This document shows, in pieces, positions 17,044 to 26,432 of a stretch of DNA of 64,000 nucleotides. Origin of the DNA: Corynebacterium coyleae (GTDB lineage: Bacteria; Actinomycetota; Actinomycetes; Mycobacteriales; Mycobacteriaceae). Position 1 is the first letter of the stretch, and every line of letters begins with the position of its first letter. A model generated the notes under the pieces. That model searched no databases and was not told the DNA's origin. It was given only the letters and a program-made list of their open reading frames with translations. The stretch spans positions 1,736,001-1,800,000 of the forward strand of contig NZ_CP047198.1 in the NCBI RefSeq assembly GCF_030408635.1. Direction: 5' to 3'. The position numbers and the translations under genes were made by a program.

Positions 17044-18109
17044 GCTGGGGCACGAGATCTGCGTCAGGCACGACGTGGTTGATCACGGCCATCACCTGGT
17101 TGATGTTGGAGTAGCTCATCAGCAGCGGATCCTCCATGCCTTCGAAACACTCCTCCCCCGCACGGCCAGCCTCGGTTCCTGAGACCACTCCGATGACCGT
17201 CGCTCGGCCGTTGATCTCGGTGAACACTGGCCCGCCCGAGTCGCCCGAAGCGGCGCAGACGGAGGCGATGTCGCCGTGGGTTTGGGCCTCGGCGTCGTCG
17301 TCAAGATTCACGATCTGCACACGCTGGGTCGCCTCAAACTTGCCGCAGGTATAGCCGGTGGTCGCGCCGGTTTTGCACACGCGGTCGAGATCGTGCAGGT
17401 CCTTGGCGATACCGGTTGCGATCGGAGCACCAACGACATCCATGAACCGCTCGGTATCGGTGATCTCGATGATGCCGACATCGATACCTTTCGTTTCCTC
17501 ATTCGCGTCGCCGTACATGCCGGAATAGATGAACTTGCCCACCTCGTGCGCGTAGTCGAAGGCTGTCTCCGCATTCGTCGGCCACACAAGGTCGCCCGCA
17601 CGCCCGCAGTGGCCCGCAGTCACCGCATAGGCTCGGCCGTCAGCGCCAGTAAACGAGAACGCCGCAGTGCACGACTGGGCGGTGAAGTGCTCACCCGGCT
17701 CCGGGTAATGGTCCGTGGACTGAATGCGCGTACCCGGCGCCCACGGCGCGAACGCAGGCACGAGCACATTGCTCTCCTCCACCGGTGCAGGCGGGGCCTC
17801 ATCCGGCGTTTGCACACGCTCAAGCGCGTGGCGCTCCTCCACCGTGGGAGTTGGGAATTGGCTCGTGGTCAGCCCGAGCCACACCACCATCGCAACAGCA
17901 GCAAGCGTTGCGACGATCACCGTAATCCACCCACCGGTCCGCAAACCCGTACGCCGCTGAGTGGGCGGCGCAGACAGAGCAGGCTGCGCGGGCGTGCCGG
18001 GCACGCCGGGCACGCCGGGCATGTCCGGGAACTGCCACTGCTGGCCATCCTCCGGCTGGTAGCGCCGCGCCAGGTTGTCGCCGCCTGCCTGATGTTCAGG
18101 GAAGGTCAA
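17036..18109 (-). CDS. Membrane-anchored trypsin-like (S1) serine protease
   Basis: This 357-aa protein is a type II membrane protein: a cytoplasmic N-terminus with a short GVPGVPGTPA repeat (about 32-41), one helix (about 61-80) and an external chymotrypsin-fold domain. The catalytic triad is visible as H167 (TAGHC), D210 (KGIDVGIIE) and S291 (GDSGGP), with paired cysteines around it (C147/C168, C245/C255, C285 and one in EECFEG). It starts 9 nt after a 52-aa acidic gene, itself 16 nt after thrC, so all three are probably one transcript. Confidence 0.92.
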   Translation of the reverse strand: MTFPEHQAGGDNLARRYQPEDGQQWQFPDMPGVPGVPGTPAQPALSAPPTQRRTGLRTGGWITVIVATLAAVAMVVWLGLTTSQFPTPTVEERHALERVQTPDEAPPAPVEESNVLVPAFAPWAPGTRIQSTDHYPEPGEHFTAQSCTAAFSFTGADGRAYAVTAGHCGRAGDLVWPTNAETAFDYAHEVGKFIYSGMYGDANEETKGIDVGIIEITDTERFMDVVGAPIATGIAKDLHDLDRVCKTGATTGYTCGKFEATQRVQIVNLDDDAEAQTHGDIASVCAASGDSGGPVFTEINGRATVIGVVSGTEAGRAGEECFEGMEDPLLMSYSNINQVMAVINHVVPDADLVPQRW

Positions 18110-18118
18110 GCGCGAGCC

Positions 18119-18277
18119 TTACTTGTCGGCGTCGGAGTCTTCGGCGTCGGTGTCGTCGTCAAGAAAAAACTTGTCACCCTTGGCGGCTTCCTCGGCCTGA
18201 ATCTTGATGTCGCGCAGGAACTTCTCCGGATCGAACTCCGTGTACTGCTCAGGACCTGCGAACTGCTCTTGTGCCAT
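18119..18277 (-). CDS. Small acidic protein between thrC and the protease gene
   Basis: This 52-aa protein (MAQEQFAGPEQYTEFDPEKF at the start) ends in a strongly acidic tail (FFLDDDTDAEDSDADK). AGGAAAGGA lies upstream of the ATG, and gene order and spacing support expression. There is no signal peptide or membrane segment. I do not recognise a family; conservation with thrC elsewhere in the genus would be expected if it is real. Confidence 0.7.
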   Translation of the reverse strand: MAQEQFAGPEQYTEFDPEKFLRDIKIQAEEAAKGDKFFLDDDTDAEDSDADK

Positions 18278-18293
18278 CGGTGGGGATCCTTTC

Positions 18294-19733
18294 CTAGACG
18301 TCCGTGCGCTCGATTGCGTCGGCGATGAATGCCTTGACCTGCTCGGCGTCATTCGGCAGATCCACAACGTGGCGCTCGGCGTCCATAATCGCGGCGAAGC
18401 GCTCCGGCACCTCCGGAAGCTCGCCAATTGCCTCCACAATGGTATCCGCGAATTTCACCGGCAGCGCAGTCTCCAGCACAACAATGGGAGTTTCTACGCT
18501 GTCTGCCAGCTGCTGCGCCACGAACACGCCGTCGGCGGTGTGCGGGTCAATAACCACGCCGTACTCGTCCTTGATGCGCTTGATCGTGGCAATGCGGTCC
18601 GCATGCGTCGAGGTGCCCGAGCCGAAACCGTACTTGTCGGTGATGCGCTCAAGCGTATCGGTGTCCAGCGCGAAGCCGCCCTCTTTGACCTTGGTGCCGA
18701 AGAGCTCGCGGGTGGTGTCCGCGTCGCGGTCCAGCGCGTCGAAGATCATGCGCTCAAAGTTCGACGCCTTGGAAATATCCATCGACGGCGACGAGGTGGC
18801 GTACGTGTCGGCTGCGGAACGCGGGCGGTAATCACCGGTGGTGAAGAACTCGTGCAGGACGTTGTTCTCGTTCGTCGCCACGATCAGGCGATCAAGCGGC
18901 AGCCCCATCTGCTTGGCAATGTGGCCTGCGCACACGTTGCCAAAGTTACCGGTAGGCACGCAGATCGAAACCTGCTCCTCGTTCGTCTTCGTCGTCTTGA
19001 GGTATGTGGCGATGTAGTACACCACCTGCGCAAGCAAACGCGCGAAGTTAATGGAGTTGACCGCGCCGATCGAGTACTTCGACTTAAACTCCGCGTCCGC
19101 GCTGACTTCCTTGACCACGTCCTGGCAATCATCGAAAACGCCGTCGAGCGCGATGTTGAAAATGTTCGGGTCGTCCAGGCCGAACATCTGGGCCTGCTGG
19201 AACGGGGTCATACGCCCGGCCGGGGTGAGCATGAACACGCGGATGTTGTCGCGGCCACGCATGGCGTACTCGGCCGACGAGCCGGTATCGCCAGAGGTCG
19301 CGCCCAGAATATTGATCTCTTCGCCGCGGCGCCCGAGTTCGTACTCGAAGAGCTCGCCGAGCAGCTGCATCGCCATGTCCTTAAACGCAGCGGTCGGACC
19401 TTCGGAGAGGTGCGCGATGTGCAGGCCGTCGTTCAGACGCGTAACCGGCACGATCTCCTCGTCCGCGAACACCGGGGTGCGGTACGCACGCTTGGCAATC
19501 GCCTCGAGGTCCTCCGCCGGGATGTCATCGACGAACAGCTTCAACACCTCTGCGGCAAGTGCGGCGTAGCCGTCGTTGGCCAAAAGGGTGCGCCACTCGT
19601 CGAGAAGCGCCGGCGAAAGTGTCGGGTACACCGCCGGCATAAACAGCCCGCCGTCCGGACTTAAGCCGGTGAGCAGGATGTCAGTGAAGGAACGGGCCTG
19701 GGCAGTTGCGTCGCGCGTCGAAATGAAGTCCAC
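18294..19733 (-). CDS. thrC: Threonine synthase
   Basis: This PLP enzyme converts O-phosphohomoserine to threonine. The 479-aa sequence matches the corynebacterial type throughout: MDFISTRDA start, PLP lysine K118 in SEGPTAAFKDMAMQ, NILGATSGDTGSSAEYAM for phosphate and cofactor binding, and SSPSMDISKASNFER. The GTG at 19733 is chosen because TAGACT ends 7 nt upstream and the family starts here; the longer frame from 19781 is not supported. Confidence 0.97.
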   Translation of the reverse strand: MDFISTRDATAQARSFTDILLTGLSPDGGLFMPAVYPTLSPALLDEWRTLLANDGYAALAAEVLKLFVDDIPAEDLEAIAKRAYRTPVFADEEIVPVTRLNDGLHIAHLSEGPTAAFKDMAMQLLGELFEYELGRRGEEINILGATSGDTGSSAEYAMRGRDNIRVFMLTPAGRMTPFQQAQMFGLDDPNIFNIALDGVFDDCQDVVKEVSADAEFKSKYSIGAVNSINFARLLAQVVYYIATYLKTTKTNEEQVSICVPTGNFGNVCAGHIAKQMGLPLDRLIVATNENNVLHEFFTTGDYRPRSAADTYATSSPSMDISKASNFERMIFDALDRDADTTRELFGTKVKEGGFALDTDTLERITDKYGFGSGTSTHADRIATIKRIKDEYGVVIDPHTADGVFVAQQLADSVETPIVVLETALPVKFADTIVEAIGELPEVPERFAAIMDAERHVVDLPNDAEQVKAFIADAIERTDV

Positions 19734-19740
19734 GCCGGGC

Positions 19741-19746
19741 AGTCTA
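19741..19746 (-). promoter_or_regulatory. -10 box for leaderless thrC mRNA
   Basis: On the minus strand TAGACT ends 7 nt before the GTG. No ribosome site is present. Confidence 0.6.
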
Positions 19747-19842
19747 CGTGATCGGTGTATGCCCTTGGCCGGAATGGGCATTTACGTTCAGCGTCGGCAG
19801 GCCCGGGGAGCCGCACTTTGGTGCGGTCGTGGGGCCTCGATT

Positions 19843-19963
19843 CGTTCATATGCAGGGCTCGATATGCGTAACTGCAGGTCAGCGCAAAATTGGAAAAACG
19901 GCCCGAAAGGTATCTCCAAAGCCGTGACCAGGACTTACGCATATCGAGCCCTGCATATGAACG
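19843..19963. repeat. 121-bp element with 29-bp perfect terminal inverted repeats (copy 1)
   Basis: The ends at 19843-19871 and 19935-19963 are exact reverse complements (29 bp, core CATATGCAGGGCTCGATATG). The 63-bp interior begins CTGCAGGT and ends GTGACCAGGA. A second copy lies at 59344-59462 with the interior reversed. It contains no gene and sits between the thrC promoter and the stop of the gene upstream. Confidence 0.9.
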
Positions 19964-20025
19964 TTGGAGGGGCGGTGGCGCGTGAGCGCGCACCGGCGGG
20001 GTGCTCCGGCGGCGGTGCCGGGGTG

Positions 20026-20292
20026 CTAGTGGCGCGGGGGCTCCTGGCGGCCGGTGAGGATGTCCACGACGGAGCGGATTGCGGCGTCGCCAAGCGGTGC
20101 CACCGAGCGCTCCTTCGGCTGCTCCGGTGTGGATGCCCGGCGCGGGCTCGGCTCGACGGTGACGTTAAGCGTCGTGTCGTCGAGTTCGAGCTTTGCGGAC
20201 GGGTCGATGCCGGCGACGCGGGCGGCGTCGACGAGTGCGACGAGGTCGGCGAAGGTTGCGTTGTCAAGGTCGATAGTCATGTTCACTGCCAT
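20026..20292 (-). CDS. Small protein of unknown function
   Basis: This 88-aa protein (MAVNMTIDLDNATFADLV...) has an amphipathic N-terminal half and a Pro/Arg-rich middle. TAAGCT ends 8 nt before the ATG, which supports a nearly leaderless start there. No membrane segment is visible. It lies downstream of glnE with a 35-bp gap. Confidence 0.65.
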   Translation of the reverse strand: MAVNMTIDLDNATFADLVALVDAARVAGIDPSAKLELDDTTLNVTVEPSPRRASTPEQPKERSVAPLGDAAIRSVVDILTGRQEPPRH

Positions 20293-20327
20293 GCCCACAG
20301 AGCTTATTGATTCCGCAACCGCCGCGC

Positions 20328-23300
20328 CTAGTCGAATTCCAGAGACTGCTTTTCGCCCCAGAACACCTCCTCCACCACGCGGTGGGCGCGCCGGGTGATG
20401 CGCAGGTAGTCCTCGAGAAACTCTTGCTGGTCGTCGGGGTCATATCCGGCAGAGCCAGCGACCTGAGCCAGTTGCGGGCCCGGTGCGGGGAGCTGGTCCT
20501 CACGCTTGCCGGAGACGAGCACAATAGCGTTGCGGGCGCGGGTCGCGGTGAGCCACGCGGTGCGCAGGGTTCGCGCCTTGTCGGCGGAAAGCACCTCGGG
20601 GTCGTCGAGCTCCACGAGGAAGTCCAGTGCGTCGAGTGTGGACGGGGTGCGCAACTCGTGATGACGATGCGCGTGCGCCATGGTGATCAGTTGGACGGTC
20701 CACTCCACATCGGCAAGTGCGCCGCGGCCAAGTTTGGTGTGGGTGGCCCGGTCGGCGCCACGGGGCAGGCGCTCGTTATCCACGCGGGCTTTGATGCGGC
20801 GGATCTCGCGAATATCGGCAGGTGTTGCGCCGGCCTCGGGGTAGCGGAACTCGGCGATGGCCGAAAGGAAGCGCTCCCCTACCTCGCGGTCGCCGGCGAC
20901 GACGTTGGCGCGAAGGAGTGCTTGGCGCTCCCAGACTTCGCCCCACTCGCGGTAGTAACGCACGTAGGAGGCAATGGTGCGCGTCACCGGTCCGGAGCGA
21001 CCCTCGGGGCGCAGACCCAGGTCCACCTCCAGCGGCGGGTCGCCGGATGGTTTGGACAGGCGGGTACGGATCTGGTCGAGCACCTTCGTGGCCCAAGCGA
21101 TGGCTTCTGTTTCGTCGACGCCGTCTGCTGGTTCGGTGACCACCATGACGTCGGCGTCAGAGCCGTAGCCCAACTCGGCGCCGCCAAGCCGGCCCATCCC
21201 GATCACTGCGATTCGTGCGGGGGCCTCGTCGAGACCAGCGGCGGCAGTGGTCGAATACACCTCTGCCTGCAGCGCGGCCTCAAGGACCGCGTCCCACACA
21301 TACGTCAGTTCCAGACAGACCTGGCGTACCTCCATCAGGCCCAGCAGATCAGCGGCGGCGATGCGGGCCAACTCGGCACGGCGCAGGGAACGCGCCACCG
21401 ACACCGCCTTCTCCGGGTCTGCTTGGTGGCGCTTCGCGGAGGCGACGATCGCTTTATGCACCTGATCCGGAGCCACCTCGAGCAGGCGCGGACCGGCAGA
21501 GCCATCCCCGAGGAGTTTCACCACGTCAGGTGCGGAAATGATCAGGTCGGAGGTGTACGGGGAGGTGCCGAGGATGTGCATGAGGCGTTGGGAGGCCACG
21601 CCTTCGTCGCGAAGCATGCGCAAGAACCAACTGCGATCCACCGCTGCCTCGGAGAGTTTGCGGTAGTTGAGTAGGCCCTGGTCGGGATCGGCGGTGTCGG
21701 CCAGCCAGTGCATGAGTGTGGGCAGCAGGATCTCCTGCAGTTTCGCCTTGCGGGAGGTGCCCTTGATCAGCGCGGTCAGGTGGTCAAACGCGCGCGCCGG
21801 GTGGCGGTAGCCCAGGGCTGCCAACTGGTCCTTCACACCGGCGGCGGAAAGTGTTGCTTCACCGACGGTGAGGTCCACCACGGCGTCCAGCAGCGGGCGG
21901 TAGAAGAGACGCTCGTGCAGCGTGGCCACCTCGTGGCGGATGGCCTTGAGATGCCGGTTCATCGCCTCAGGGGCGGTACCGCGTGGCCCGGCTGAGAAGC
22001 CTGCGGCGCGGGCGAGCCACCGGTTGCGCTTCTCGTCATCGGCATCTGGCAGTTGGTGGGTGCGCTTGAACCGCTGCAGTTGGAGACGGTGCTCGAGCAG
22101 GCGTAAAAACTCGTAGGCATCGGTGAGCACTTTGGCGTCCTCGCGGCCCACGTACCCGCCCTTGGCCAGGTCGGCGAGGGCTTCGAGGGTGTTGCGGGCG
22201 CGCAGGGTGTCGTCGATACGCCCGTGCACGAGTTGGAGCAGTTGCACGGCGAACTCGACGTCGCGAAGCCCACCGGGGCCGAGTTTGAGTTCGCGGTCGC
22301 GCACGTCCGCGGGCACGTTCTCCAGCACGCGGCGGCGCATGGCTTGGACGTCTTCGACGAAGGAGTCGCGCTGGGACGCCTCCCACACCAGCGGCGACAA
22401 CGCGTCCGAATACGCCTGGCCCAGATCCATTGACCCGGTCATCGGACGGGCCTTGAGCAGTGCCTGGAACTCCCAGGTCTGCGCCCACTTTTTGTAGTAC
22501 GCCACGTGCGAATCAAGCGTGCGCACCAGGGCTCCGGCTGCGCCTTCGGGTCGCAGGTTCGCGTCCACGTCAAAGAAGCAGGCGGAGCCGATGCGCATCA
22601 TCTCGCTGGCCACGCGCGTGATCTTGGTGGTCACAGGCTCGGCGACGAATACGACGTCCACATCCGAGATGTAGTTCAGCTCCCACGCGCCGCACTTGCC
22701 CATGGCGATGACAGCCAAGTCCGCGTCGACATCCTCATCGCCGTAGACTTCCCGCACCGCGACCGCAAGCGCAGCCGTCAGCGCCGCATCCGCCAAGTCC
22801 GTGAGCCGGTTTGTGGTGTAGGCGTACGTCATCGGTTCGCCCTCGCCGAAGCCCTTCACCGCGGCGAAAGTGCCAGCGAGGTCTGCGGCTGCAACGCGCA
22901 TCACGAGGTTGCGGTGGGCTGTACGGAGCTTTTGCTTTGCGACGCCAACCTCACCCACCTCAGCCCGATACAGGCCCGGGGTGTCCGCATCCACGCCAAC
23001 CGCGCCGAGCATGGTGCGGAACATGTCGGGGCGGGACGGGAGGTCGTCGCAAAGCAAACGCCACTGCTCAGGATTGGCAATGAGGTGATCCGACAGCGCT
23101 GTCGAGCCGCCGAGCAGCGCGAAGAAGCGCGTGCGGAAAATCGAGTTCGCGCGCAGTTCGGCAAGCAGCTCGTCCCACGAATCCAGTGCCTCATGCAGGC
23201 GGTAAGCGTTGTTGAGCGCCAGATCCGGATCCGCGGCACCCGCCAACGTGTAGCCAAGCTCCTCGGCATCAAAACCGAGCTCGGCTAAATCCTCGGCGGC

Positions 23301-23336
23301 GCGCGGGCTGGTCAGGCCAAGTTTCGCGGGCTTCAC
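20328..23336 (-). CDS. glnE: Glutamine synthetase adenylyltransferase/adenylyl-removing enzyme
   Basis: GlnE turns glutamine synthetase off and on by adding or removing AMP at the tyrosine seen in GlnA. The 1002-aa protein has two nucleotidyltransferase domains: an N-terminal deadenylylase copy (MGKCGAWELNYISDVDVVFV) and a C-terminal adenylylase copy (GMGRLGGAELGYGSDADVMV), joined by a helical linker. The GTG start overlaps the last base of the glnA2 stop (TAGTG), so translation is coupled to glnA2. Confidence 0.97.
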   Translation of the reverse strand: MKPAKLGLTSPRAAEDLAELGFDAEELGYTLAGAADPDLALNNAYRLHEALDSWDELLAELRANSIFRTRFFALLGGSTALSDHLIANPEQWRLLCDDLPSRPDMFRTMLGAVGVDADTPGLYRAEVGEVGVAKQKLRTAHRNLVMRVAAADLAGTFAAVKGFGEGEPMTYAYTTNRLTDLADAALTAALAVAVREVYGDEDVDADLAVIAMGKCGAWELNYISDVDVVFVAEPVTTKITRVASEMMRIGSACFFDVDANLRPEGAAGALVRTLDSHVAYYKKWAQTWEFQALLKARPMTGSMDLGQAYSDALSPLVWEASQRDSFVEDVQAMRRRVLENVPADVRDRELKLGPGGLRDVEFAVQLLQLVHGRIDDTLRARNTLEALADLAKGGYVGREDAKVLTDAYEFLRLLEHRLQLQRFKRTHQLPDADDEKRNRWLARAAGFSAGPRGTAPEAMNRHLKAIRHEVATLHERLFYRPLLDAVVDLTVGEATLSAAGVKDQLAALGYRHPARAFDHLTALIKGTSRKAKLQEILLPTLMHWLADTADPDQGLLNYRKLSEAAVDRSWFLRMLRDEGVASQRLMHILGTSPYTSDLIISAPDVVKLLGDGSAGPRLLEVAPDQVHKAIVASAKRHQADPEKAVSVARSLRRAELARIAAADLLGLMEVRQVCLELTYVWDAVLEAALQAEVYSTTAAAGLDEAPARIAVIGMGRLGGAELGYGSDADVMVVTEPADGVDETEAIAWATKVLDQIRTRLSKPSGDPPLEVDLGLRPEGRSGPVTRTIASYVRYYREWGEVWERQALLRANVVAGDREVGERFLSAIAEFRYPEAGATPADIREIRRIKARVDNERLPRGADRATHTKLGRGALADVEWTVQLITMAHAHRHHELRTPSTLDALDFLVELDDPEVLSADKARTLRTAWLTATRARNAIVLVSGKREDQLPAPGPQLAQVAGSAGYDPDDQQEFLEDYLRITRRAHRVVEEVFWGEKQSLEFD

Positions 23337-24670
23337 TACAAATCAATCCCCGTTTCGATCTCCCACGGGGTGATCTTCGAGGTGTACTCGTGCCACTCCT
23401 GCCATTTTGCACGTAGGAAGAATTCGAAGACCTGCTCCCCAAGCACTTCCGCCATGAACTCGGAGCGCTCCAGGTGGCGCAACGCCTGATCGAGAGAGGT
23501 CGGCAGGTCCCGGTAGCCCATCGCGCGGCGCTCCCGGCGGGTCAGGGCGAACACGTCGTCGCGTGCCGGCTCGTCGAGCTCGTAGCCCTCCTCGATCCCC
23601 TTCAGGCCGGCCGCCAGGATCGCCGCGTAGGCAAGGTAGGGGTTGCACGCCGAGTCCAGCGAGCGCACCTCCGCCCGGCGCGACTCCGCCTTGTGCAGGC
23701 GGTAGGTAGGCACGCGCACCATCGCGGAACGGTTCGAAATGCCCCAGGTCGCCGCGGTCGGCGCTTCGGAGCCGAACTGGAGGCGCTTGTACGAATTCAC
23801 CCACTGGTTAGTCACCGCGGAGATTTCGCTGGCGTGCTCGATGATGCCGGCGATGAACTGGCGGCCGGTGGCAGACAGGCTGATTTCGTCATCAGGATCG
23901 TGGAACGCGTTAGTGTCGCCTTCGAACAGGGAGAAGTGCGTGTGCATCGCCGAGCCTTCAAGGTCCGCGAACGGCTTAGGCATAAATGTTGCGTGCACCC
24001 CGTTGATCTCCGCGACGGTCTTGACCAGATAGCGGAAGGTCAGGATGTTGTCCGCCATGGTCAGCGCGCCGGTGTGGCGCAGGTCGATCTCCTGCTGGCC
24101 TGGGGATCCCTCGTGGTGGGAGAACTCGGTGACAATGCCCATGTACTCCAGCGCGGATACCGCCATCCGACGCAAGCGCGGGGCCTCGTTGCGTTTGGCC
24201 TGGTCGAAGTAGCCGCCCTTGTCCGCAGGGGTTGGTGGCTGGTCGCCCTGGCCGGGTTTGACCACGTAGAACTCGATTTCGGGGCTAGCCAAAAACTCGA
24301 ATCCCATGTCGCGGGCGTTGTTGATCTGGCGGCGTAGTACCTGGCGCGGATCCGCGAACAGCGGGCCGCCGTCGGGCATGGTGATGTCGCAAAACATGCG
24401 CGCGGTCTGCAGACCAGAGTCCTCATCGAACGGCAACGGCTGGTACGTCGACGGGTCCGGGCGCAGCAACGTGTCCGATTCAGAGACCCGCGAGAAGCCT
24501 TCGATGGAAGAACCGTCAAACCCCACGCCTTCCTCGAAAGCACTCTCGAGTTCCGCAGGCGACATCATCACCGTTTTCAGCGAGCCGAAAATATCGGTGA
24601 ACCATAGGCGGATAAAGGCAATGTCTTGCTGCTCGACGAGTCGCAGCACGTTGTCGGTTTGGGCGCTCAT
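23336..24670 (-). CDS. glnA2: Glutamine synthetase-like protein GlnA2
   Basis: This 444-aa protein is the second GSI paralogue found in Corynebacterium and Mycobacterium. It has FTDIFGSLK, VGFDGSSIEGFSR, HTHFSLFEGDTNA and NRSAMVRVPTYR motifs but lacks the adenylylation LYELPPEE segment of GlnA. Its physiological role in the genus is less clear than that of GlnA. The ATG at 24670 has TACAGT 8 nt upstream; the longer frame to 24949 overlaps the divergent gene. It is the first gene of the glnA2-glnE operon. Confidence 0.95.
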   Translation of the reverse strand: MSAQTDNVLRLVEQQDIAFIRLWFTDIFGSLKTVMMSPAELESAFEEGVGFDGSSIEGFSRVSESDTLLRPDPSTYQPLPFDEDSGLQTARMFCDITMPDGGPLFADPRQVLRRQINNARDMGFEFLASPEIEFYVVKPGQGDQPPTPADKGGYFDQAKRNEAPRLRRMAVSALEYMGIVTEFSHHEGSPGQQEIDLRHTGALTMADNILTFRYLVKTVAEINGVHATFMPKPFADLEGSAMHTHFSLFEGDTNAFHDPDDEISLSATGRQFIAGIIEHASEISAVTNQWVNSYKRLQFGSEAPTAATWGISNRSAMVRVPTYRLHKAESRRAEVRSLDSACNPYLAYAAILAAGLKGIEEGYELDEPARDDVFALTRRERRAMGYRDLPTSLDQALRHLERSEFMAEVLGEQVFEFFLRAKWQEWHEYTSKITPWEIETGIDL

Positions 24671-24678
24671 GGCACATA

Positions 24679-24684
24679 ACTGTA
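24679..24684 (-). promoter_or_regulatory. -10 box of the glnA2-glnE operon
   Basis: On the minus strand TACAGT ends 8 nt before the glnA2 ATG. Confidence 0.5.
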
Positions 24685-24733
24685 GCGGTCGCGACGATTC
24701 GAAAACGGGCCAAGCGCAAATCGGCGTGCGCGC

Positions 24734-24739
24734 TAGACT
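24734..24739 (+). promoter_or_regulatory. Candidate -10 box of the CYTH-CHAD gene
   Basis: TAGACT would start an mRNA with a leader of about 65 nt. The leader opens with GGAGG followed by a two-codon frame ATG CGC TGA. Confidence 0.4.
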
Positions 24740-24812
24740 CGGAGGCATTACATGCGCTGAAACTGCGTCGATCACATGTCGAACCCGCGTCGGTGAGGAG
24801 AGCACACACATC

Positions 24813-26414
24813 ATGTCCGAACAGGCTGAACAGACACCCCAGAACTTCCTTGAGGTGGAGATCAAGTTGGCGGTGGACGAGGACACCGGCATTCCAGATC
24901 TCATCCAACTGCCGGGGGTGACGTCGATTGAGTCCACGCAGGAGCACAACCTGTCCGCGGTCTACTACGACACTGCGGATCTACGCCTGACGCGTTCCAA
25001 GATCACGCTGCGTCGCCGCACCGGCGGTTCGGATGACGGCTGGCACATCAAGTTGCCGCAGGAGGGTGGCCGCAAGGAGGTGCGCATGCCTCTCGACGAC
25101 CCCACGACCGTGCCCGAAGCCCTCCTTTCGGAAGTTCGTGCCATTGTGCGCACGGAACCGCTAGAGCCGATCGCCCAGGTGGATAACCGCCGCGTAGAGA
25201 TCACGCTTGCAGGCGAGGGCGGCCCGGTTGCGGAGTTTTGCGACGACCACGTCACCGCCTGGTCCCTTCTTCCCGGTGGTGAGCGCACCACCTGGCGCGA
25301 ATGGGAGCTCGAACTCGCCGACGCCCTTGCGGGCACCGAGGCGGGCGATGACCTGATTACCCAGGCAGGGTCTTTCCTGATCTCCGCGGGCGCGCGCAAG
25401 TCCTCCTCGCCGTCGAAGTTGGCCACGGCGCTTGGTGATTCGATCAAGTCCGCTCCCCTGCCCCCACACGTCCAAGGCGAAGTTGAGGAGGGGACGCCGG
25501 CGGCGGCGGTGGTGTCGTCGCTACGCAAACAGCGCGATGCGATCGTGGGTTGGGAACCGCGCGTGCGCGCCGATGAGTTCGATTCCGTCCACCAACTGCG
25601 CGTGGCCACCCGCGAGATGCGCTCCCTACTGGAGACGTTCGAGGGCATCCTCGAAGGCGAAGCACTAGCAACACTCGAGGATGAACTGAAGTTCTCCGCC
25701 GGCGTGCTCGGTGTCGCGCGCGATGCGGAGGTTGTGGAGGAGCGTTTTCTCGCCCTGCTGGATTCGGACGAATCTGGGCTTATCGACGACACCGCGCGCA
25801 CCCATATCGAACACGACATGCGCCGCGACTACGAGGCCGCCCACGCCGACATTGTGGAGATGCTGGACTCCGAGCGGTTCATGTCGCTGCTGGATGCCGT
25901 AGATGCCCTGCTGGCGGAGCCGCCAGTGGCGGTTGGTGACGGCGCTGGGGATGATGACGGCGCCAAGTCGGAGAAGAAGCAATCCAAGGAGGTCCTTTAC
26001 GACCACCTCAAGCGCGGCTACAAGAAGTTGAAGAAGCGCCACAAGAAGGTCGCCGAATACTACGACGACACCACCCTGCCGCTGCACGAGCGCGAGAATT
26101 ACGTCCACGACGTGCGCAAGGCTGCCAAGAAGTTGCGCTACTCCGCCGTCGCAGCACAGGAAGCAGGCCTGAAGGCAGGGCGTTTGGCTAAGGCATGCAA
26201 GGCGCTGCAAAGCCAGTTGGGTGACTTCCAGGACGCGGTGACCTCACGCGAGCGCATCGAGCGGCTCGCTAACGAGGCCCGCGAGCGCGGCGAGGACACC
26301 TTCTCCTACGGCATGCTCTACCAGCGCGAACTCGACCGCGGCGAGGCGTCGCTTCGCGATTACGACGACACCGTGCGCGAAGTGCGCAAGGCGTTTAAGA
26401 AGATCAAGCCGTAA
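24813..26414 (+). CDS. CYTH-CHAD domain protein
   Basis: This 533-aa protein has an N-terminal CYTH (triphosphate tunnel) domain with the ExExK motif E14-V-E16-I-K18 and several acidic/basic strands, then a C-terminal CHAD domain (about 230-530) with helices rich in His/Arg/Lys (HQLRVATREMRSLLE, YVHDVRKAAKKLRY). CHAD domains bind inorganic polyphosphate and CYTH domains hydrolyse triphosphates (family knowledge). The ATG at 24813 follows GAGGAG. An acidic-to-lysine-rich linker (about 375-395) interrupts the CHAD domain. Confidence 0.9.
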   Translation: MSEQAEQTPQNFLEVEIKLAVDEDTGIPDLIQLPGVTSIESTQEHNLSAVYYDTADLRLTRSKITLRRRTGGSDDGWHIKLPQEGGRKEVRMPLDDPTTVPEALLSEVRAIVRTEPLEPIAQVDNRRVEITLAGEGGPVAEFCDDHVTAWSLLPGGERTTWREWELELADALAGTEAGDDLITQAGSFLISAGARKSSSPSKLATALGDSIKSAPLPPHVQGEVEEGTPAAAVVSSLRKQRDAIVGWEPRVRADEFDSVHQLRVATREMRSLLETFEGILEGEALATLEDELKFSAGVLGVARDAEVVEERFLALLDSDESGLIDDTARTHIEHDMRRDYEAAHADIVEMLDSERFMSLLDAVDALLAEPPVAVGDGAGDDDGAKSEKKQSKEVLYDHLKRGYKKLKKRHKKVAEYYDDTTLPLHERENYVHDVRKAAKKLRYSAVAAQEAGLKAGRLAKACKALQSQLGDFQDAVTSRERIERLANEARERGEDTFSYGMLYQRELDRGEASLRDYDDTVREVRKAFKKIKP

Positions 26415-26432
26415 GACACGGCCCGGCGGGGA

